In this document: one piece after another, positions 60,335 through 64,000 of the stretch
How positions within the stretch are numbered: position 1 is the first letter of the stretch
How the letters are laid out: every line of letters begins with the position of its first letter
Assembly: GCA_031555315.1 (NCBI GenBank)
Contig: JAVBUO010000008.1
Coordinates: 154,574 to 218,573 of the forward strand
Direction of reading: 5' to 3'
Length of the DNA stretch: 64,000 nt
Origin: JAVBJV01 sp031555315
GTDB lineage: Bacteria; Pseudomonadota; Alphaproteobacteria; Acetobacterales; Acetobacteraceae
The notes under the pieces: model-generated
Database searches by the model: none
What the model saw: the letters and a program-made list of their open reading frames with translations, nothing else
Told to the model about the DNA's origin: nothing
Translations under genes and position numbers: made by a program

Positions 60335-60781
60335 GTGTGCCAGAAATTTTCTTTTGGATTCATGGTATTAACTTCGGTTACTCCTTCTCTAACCACTCCC
60401 CTGGCACAATCTCGGAATACCGAAGGCAGCGCCTCTGTCACTCTGCAAACCATCAGCGTCACGCGCGATCGCACCAACGGCACGCATCTTCCAGGAAGAC
60501 ATGGGCGCGCTGACCGGCCTGGGGATTGCGGGCGGCGTGCGCTACATCGGGAGCACGATGGCGGGAACCATAATCTGTTTGCGGTGCCGGCAGCCACCGC
60601 GTTCGATGCGGCGATCCGCTACGATCTGTCGCGGCTGGTCCGCAAAGCGCATGGCATGCAACTGGCAATCAATGCGACCAATCTGGCGGACAAAACCCAT
60701 GGCAGATCATGCAGGTCGGCGAGGAGGTGTTTCTATGCCCCGGGTCGCACGATAACAGCGACCCTGACGATGCGCTGGTGA
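60335..60781 (+). pseudogene. Broken TonB-dependent siderophore receptor gene
   Basis: A GTG start with AGGAG seven nt upstream opens a signal peptide (FSFGFMVLTSVTPSLTTPLAQS) and the first receptor residues (TLQTISVTRD). The frame then jumps directly to the C-terminal barrel: GLGIAGGVRYIGSTMAG is in another frame, then NLFAVPAATAFDAAIRYDL, then NATNLADKTHG and CFYAPGRTITATLTMRW, the usual FhuA/FpvA-type ending. The plug and most of the barrel are deleted and at least one frameshift remains. An intact PepSY protein follows by 4 nt, so this was once part of a siderophore uptake pair. Confidence 0.85.
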
Positions 60782-60785
60782 CATC

Positions 60786-61952
60786 ATGAAGCAGGGTATC
60801 AGCACACGTGCCATCCGGATCTGGTCCTTCGTGCATACATGGTCCAGCCTGCTCTGCACGATATTTCTGCTCATGCTCTGCATCACCGGCCTGCCGCTGA
60901 TCTTTCATCACGAGATCGAACACCTGCTGGGCAACGAGGTTGAACTGCCAGAGGCGCCCGCCAATACACCGCCCGCCGATCTGGACCGGGTGATCGCCGC
61001 CGGTATGGCGCACCGCCCCGGCGAGGTGGTGCAATTCGTCGTCTGGGATCAGGACGAACCCGATCGCATCTGGCTGAGCATGGCGCCCAGCCGGACATCG
61101 CCGCTCAGCGAACTGAACGGCGTAATCGTTGACGGCCGCACGGCTTCGTTTCTCGACGACCCGACACAGAAGCGCGGTTTCATCTATCTGATGTTCCGCC
61201 TGCATGTGGACATGTTTGCAGATCTGCCGGGCAAACTGTTTCTGGGTTTCATGGGGCTGTTGTTCGCGGTGGCGATCGTGTCCGGCGTGGTGCTGTATGC
61301 GCCGTTCATGCGCAAGCTGGACTTCGGCACGGTGCGCCGTGAAAAGTCGCGGCGCATGAAATGGCTGGACCTGCACAACCTGCTGGGCATCGCCGCGCTG
61401 ATGTGGATGCTGGTGGTCGGGGTGACAGGTATGATCAACACCTGGGCCGATCTGGTCATCACCTTATGGCGGAACGACCAGCTGGCCGAAATGGTCGTGC
61501 CGTATCGCAATCTGCCGCCGGTTGAAAATCCGGGATCGCTGGAACGCGCGGTGGCCGCGGCGCGCCACGCCGCCCCCGGCATGACGCCGGCCTTCGTCGC
61601 CTTCCCGCAGACGGTGTACAGCAGCGGTCATCATTATGCGGTGTTCATGCGCGGCGCGACACCGCTGACCAGCCGGCTGTACACACCGGTCCTGATCGAC
61701 GCACTGACCGGCGAACTGACGGCGATGCGCACCATGCCGTGGTACGCGGTCGCGCTGTTCGTGTCGCAGCCGCTACACTTCGGCGATTACGGCGGCTGGC
61801 CGTTGCGGGTGATCTGGGCGGTGCTGGACATCGTTGCCATCATCGTTCTGGGCAGCGGCGTGTATCTGTGGGCAGTGCGCAAACGCCGCCCAGCCGGATC
61901 GCCGCACGAAATCAAATCACCACACAGAGGATCTGCACATGCGCACACATAA
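60786..61952 (+). CDS. PepSY-associated TM protein (siderophore-iron reductase-like)
   Basis: This encodes 388 residues with four hydrophobic helices (WSSLLCTIFLLMLCITGLPLIF, LGFMGLLFAVAIVSGVVLY, LLGIAALMWMLVVGVTGMINTW, VIWAVLDIVAIIVLGSGVYLW). The WSFVHTWSS, RLHVDMFADLPG and LHNLLGI histidines fit haem or metal-linked PepSY_TM proteins such as FoxB/FsrB-like siderophore reductases. It lies directly after the broken receptor gene and overlaps the next small gene, suggesting an iron-acquisition operon. Confidence 0.85.
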   Translation: MKQGISTRAIRIWSFVHTWSSLLCTIFLLMLCITGLPLIFHHEIEHLLGNEVELPEAPANTPPADLDRVIAAGMAHRPGEVVQFVVWDQDEPDRIWLSMAPSRTSPLSELNGVIVDGRTASFLDDPTQKRGFIYLMFRLHVDMFADLPGKLFLGFMGLLFAVAIVSGVVLYAPFMRKLDFGTVRREKSRRMKWLDLHNLLGIAALMWMLVVGVTGMINTWADLVITLWRNDQLAEMVVPYRNLPPVENPGSLERAVAAARHAAPGMTPAFVAFPQTVYSSGHHYAVFMRGATPLTSRLYTPVLIDALTGELTAMRTMPWYAVALFVSQPLHFGDYGGWPLRVIWAVLDIVAIIVLGSGVYLWAVRKRRPAGSPHEIKSPHRGSAHAHT

Positions 61953-62172
61953 GTCCTTCCGCGCTTTGTGGGGCGCGCCGCTCATACTGGGAACATCGAG
62001 TCTGATCGGCCTGATCGTCGCACTGCTGGGCGACGGCCTGTGGGATGCAATCGGCTGGATCGGACTGGGCGCACCGCTGCTGGTCATGGCATGGTATGCG
62101 CGCCCGCCGAAGCGCGTGCGCAATGCCATGCCCTTCGGAGGCGCGGTGAAAATACAGGAAGAGGCGTCCTAG
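61939..62172 (+). CDS. Small two-helix membrane protein next to the PepSY gene
   Basis: This encodes 77 residues. Two hydrophobic stretches (LILGTSSLIGLIVALLG and DAIGWIGLGAPLLVMAWYA) are followed by a basic tail (RPPKRVRNAMP). It resembles the small membrane proteins often encoded behind siderophore-linked PepSY genes. AGAGG lies about 10 nt upstream, and the gene overlaps the PepSY stop by 14 nt. The TAG stop is supplied by the palindromic repeat. Confidence 0.7.
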   Translation: MRTHKSFRALWGAPLILGTSSLIGLIVALLGDGLWDAIGWIGLGAPLLVMAWYARPPKRVRNAMPFGGAVKIQEEAS

Positions 62173-62220
62173 AGCATCTTCACGTGACCGGGTGATCCCA
62201 CCCGATCACGATCTGCTCTA
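62170..62220. repeat. 51-bp palindromic intergenic repeat
   Basis: The ends TAGAGCA (62170-62176) and TGCTCTA (62214-62220) are perfect inverted repeats, and the inner arms GTGACCGGGTG / CACCCGATCAC pair as well. The first three bases are the stop codon of the 61939-62172 gene, and the last three, read on the minus strand, are the stop codon of the 62218-62898 gene. A related half copy lies at 33831-33867. It would fold into a strong hairpin in either transcript. Confidence 0.85.
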
Positions 62221-62898
62221 AAGCCCGGCCCGGAGTTCCGCCAGACCGCGCTTCGCATTGCCCGCGGCATCGAAGTTGTCGGCCGCCAGCCACAGGGTCA
62301 GTGCATCGCGGCATTTCGGCCATTCGTCCGCCAGGATCGCATAGAACGCCGTATCGCGCCGCCGCCCCTTGATCACCTGATGCGCCCGCAGCGTGCCTTC
62401 ATATGTAAATCCCAGGCGCTCCGCCGCACGGCGCGACGGTCCGTTCAGCGCGTTGCACTTCCAGACCAGACGCCGGTAGCCGAGGTCGTCCATCGCGTGC
62501 TTGGTCAGCAGGAACATCGCCTCGGTCGATGCGCGCGTGCGCTGCATGCGCGGCGAAAACCAGATATGGCCAAGCTCGATCGCCGCATTGGCGGGCTGGA
62601 TGTCCATCAGCGTCAGCCAGCCCGATACCGCGCCGCTCACCGTCGGGCGCACCGCCCAGGCCATCGGGTCGTGCTGCGAGGCCAGCCAGCACACATGCCG
62701 CACCATGTCGTCGGCATCTGCGAACGGGCCGTATCCCAGCCAGGTCCAGCTTGGGTCCGCCCCCTGCGCGGCCTGCCACAGATCGGCGCCATGGCGTGGA
62801 TGCAGCGGTTCGAGTGTGCAGTAGTTACCGCGATGCGGCACGCGGGCAGGCAACGGACGTGGCGTGGCGTCCACCTCCGGACCGACGGGATATTCCAT
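62218..62898 (-). CDS. GNAT-family N-acetyltransferase (RimJ/RimL-like)
   Basis: This encodes 226 residues. TLEPLHPRHGADL starts the fold, AVSGWLTLMDIQPANAAIELGHIWFSPRMQRTRASTEAM is the typical central block, and YRRLVWKCNALNGPSRRAAERLGFTYEG is motif B. This is the RimJ/RimL or spermidine-type subgroup. The substrate is unknown. The start at 62898 was chosen because it matches the usual N-terminus. It is divergent from fpr across about 160 nt. Confidence 0.88.
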   Translation of the reverse strand: MEYPVGPEVDATPRPLPARVPHRGNYCTLEPLHPRHGADLWQAAQGADPSWTWLGYGPFADADDMVRHVCWLASQHDPMAWAVRPTVSGAVSGWLTLMDIQPANAAIELGHIWFSPRMQRTRASTEAMFLLTKHAMDDLGYRRLVWKCNALNGPSRRAAERLGFTYEGTLRAHQVIKGRRRDTAFYAILADEWPKCRDALTLWLAADNFDAAGNAKRGLAELRAGL

Positions 62899-63056
62899 GA
62901 CTGACCTCTTCAATTTCGTGCCGATTCTCTGCCGCTGGCCGGATTCGGCAACACCCTGGAAACCGTTTCGGGGCAGGTTATCGGAACTCAATGAAAAACC
63001 ATGATAATTTCAGGGGTTGCAGGCAACACGCCGGCTCGGGCATGAAGCGGGGCATT

Positions 63057-63839
63057 ATGGCAGTCAATCTCGTACACGAACGTGTCACCGATGTCCGTCA
63101 TTGGACGGATACATTGTTCACCATTCGCACCACGCGCGACCCGGGCTTTCGTTTCCGCAGCGGCGAATTCACGATGATCGGGATCGAGGTCGACGGACGC
63201 CCGCTGACGCGCGCCTATTCGGTCGCCAGTTCGCCACATGTCGGATATCTGGAATGGTTCAGCATCAAGGTGCAGAACGGACCGCTGACCTCGCGCCTGC
63301 AACACATCCAGGTGGGCGATACGCTGCTGGTCGCGCACAAACCGACCGGCACGCTGGTGCTCGACAATCTGCGTCCCGGCAAGACGCTGTGGATGATATC
63401 CACCGGCACCGGTCTGGCGCCGTTCCTGTCGCTGATGCAGGATCCCGAAACCTACGACCGGTTCGAGCGCGTGATCGTCACCCACACCTGCCGCACCGTC
63501 GCCGAACTGGCCTACGACGATTTCATCAGCAAGGAACTGCCGCAGGACGAATATCTGGGCGAGATGGTGACCAACCAGCTCACCTACTATCCGACCGTGA
63601 CGCGCGAGCCTTTCCGCAAGCAGGGGCGCGTCACCGATCTGATCAAGTCGGGCGAGCTGTTCGCCGACATGGGCCGCCCGGGCAAAGGCTTCAACAGACA
63701 CGAGGACCGCGTGATGTTCTGCGGCAGCCCTGAATTGATGCTGCAGGGGCGCGAGATGATGAAGGCGATCGGCTTCGACGAAGGGAATTCCGGCGAGGAA
63801 GGCGACTTCGTGATCGAGAAGGCCTACGTCGACAAGTAG
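63057..63839 (+). CDS. fpr: Ferredoxin-NADP reductase
   Basis: This encodes 260 residues from the preferred ATG (further in-frame Mets lie at 62991 and 63042). The FAD site is RAYSVASSP and the NADP site STGTGLAPFLSLMQ; THTCRTVAELAYDD and GNSGEEGDFVIEKAYVDK match bacterial Fpr proteins. It passes electrons between NADPH and ferredoxin or flavodoxin, for example in oxidative stress and Fe-S repair. A strong terminator follows. Confidence 0.93.
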   Translation: MAVNLVHERVTDVRHWTDTLFTIRTTRDPGFRFRSGEFTMIGIEVDGRPLTRAYSVASSPHVGYLEWFSIKVQNGPLTSRLQHIQVGDTLLVAHKPTGTLVLDNLRPGKTLWMISTGTGLAPFLSLMQDPETYDRFERVIVTHTCRTVAELAYDDFISKELPQDEYLGEMVTNQLTYYPTVTREPFRKQGRVTDLIKSGELFADMGRPGKGFNRHEDRVMFCGSPELMLQGREMMKAIGFDEGNSGEEGDFVIEKAYVDK

Positions 63840-63857
63840 GCCGCATAACCTTGCCGC

Positions 63858-63886
63858 AAAAAAAGGCGCCTTTCGGCGCCTTTTTC
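63858..63886 (+). terminator. Rho-independent terminator after fpr
   Basis: The stem AAAAAGGCGCC / GGCGCCTTTTT with a TTTC loop is followed by a T-rich stretch. It is positioned 18 nt after the fpr stop and also faces the convergent gene. Confidence 0.92.
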
Positions 63887-63907
63887 TTTCATGCGTGTCT
63901 CAGCCGG

Positions 63908-64000
63908 TCAGAAGGTCACGCGCAGACCGCCGTTGGCCATCCAGCCGCGGAAACCGCTGTTGCCGACATCCGTCTGCCACACACCGTCCGCATACAGCGA
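63908..64000 (-). CDS. C-terminal end of an outer-membrane barrel protein (autotransporter-like), partial
   Basis: Only the last 30 codons are in the window. They read SLYADGVWQTDVG, then NSGFRGWMANGGLRVTF-stop. The alternating strand pattern with a final aromatic residue (RVTF) is the C-terminal signature of outer-membrane barrels, and GWMANGGLRVTF matches the last strand of autotransporter barrels. The rest lies beyond the right edge. Confidence 0.7.
   Translation of the reverse strand, partial: SLYADGVWQTDVGNSGFRGWMANGGLRVTF

Noticed and set aside
1..64000. CRISPR array or phage module
   Set aside because: No set of regularly spaced short direct repeats and no phage structural, integrase or terminase genes were seen.

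Overview
The window is GC-rich (AT-rich only in a few intergenic stretches), gene-dense DNA from what looks like an alphaproteobacterium. Gene content and order (ribF-ileS-lspA-DUF3035 lipoprotein, miaB-phoH-ybeY-corC, pstSCAB-phoU-phoB with an alphaproteobacterial Pho box, TamB) point to the Rhodospirillales, most likely an acetic acid bacterium (Acetobacteraceae). The family is an inference. No phage, plasmid or CRISPR module was seen, so this reads as chromosome.

Layout. 1-8.2 kb: the 3' part of tamB, two tandem small secreted paralogues of unknown role, then panE, glmS and glmU on the minus strand and a tRNA-Val(CAC). 8.4-13.2 kb: a four-gene island made of two tandem copies of the same two-gene module, a Pro/Ala/Gln-rich lipoprotein followed by a two-TM sensor-like protein. 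The second sensor keeps what looks like a worn-down histidine-kinase core; the first has lost it. I regard this as the least described system in the window. 13.2-18.5 kb: pstSCAB-phoU-phoB without phoR, driven from a three-heptamer Pho box.

18.6-33.8 kb: a long minus-strand nitrate respiration cluster. It runs from a fused double-MFS NarK through narGHJI, a parvulin isomerase, an unknown 97-aa protein, a hemerythrin-like protein, a beta carbonic anhydrase and moaA to a TauE/SafE permease and mog. Most junctions overlap by 1-4 nt. A cysteine-free Crp/Fnr-family regulator is divergent from narK across an AT-rich spacer with FNR-type boxes. The cluster couples nitrate import, reduction, enzyme maturation and molybdopterin synthesis.

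33.8-39.6 kb: an abasic-site shield protein (YedK/HMCES type) divergent from an XRE/S24 repressor, a 91-aa protein with a promoter overlapped by a palindrome, and two large unknown envelope proteins. 39.6-53.2 kb: a minus-strand run of housekeeping genes: hisB, hisH, a GNAT gene, hisA, ribF, ileS, lspA, a bamF-like lipoprotein, two M16 peptidase subunits, pgi and mutL. 53.3-58.2 kb: a plsC-type acyltransferase, then miaB-phoH-ybeY-corC. 58.2-64 kb: a decayed IS5-type element with a gene fragment, a nitroreductase, an SDR oxidoreductase, a broken TonB siderophore-receptor gene followed by an intact PepSY membrane protein, a GNAT protein, ferredoxin-NADP reductase, and the last codons of an outer-membrane barrel protein.

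Two families of small intergenic repeats are present. One is a 123-bp element with terminal inverted repeats; both copies lie directly after a stop codon in the same orientation. The other is a 51-bp palindrome whose ends supply the TAG stop codons of both flanking genes. Starts were adjusted by hand from ribosome-binding sites and stop/start overlaps; all homology calls rest on motif recognition, not on a database search.
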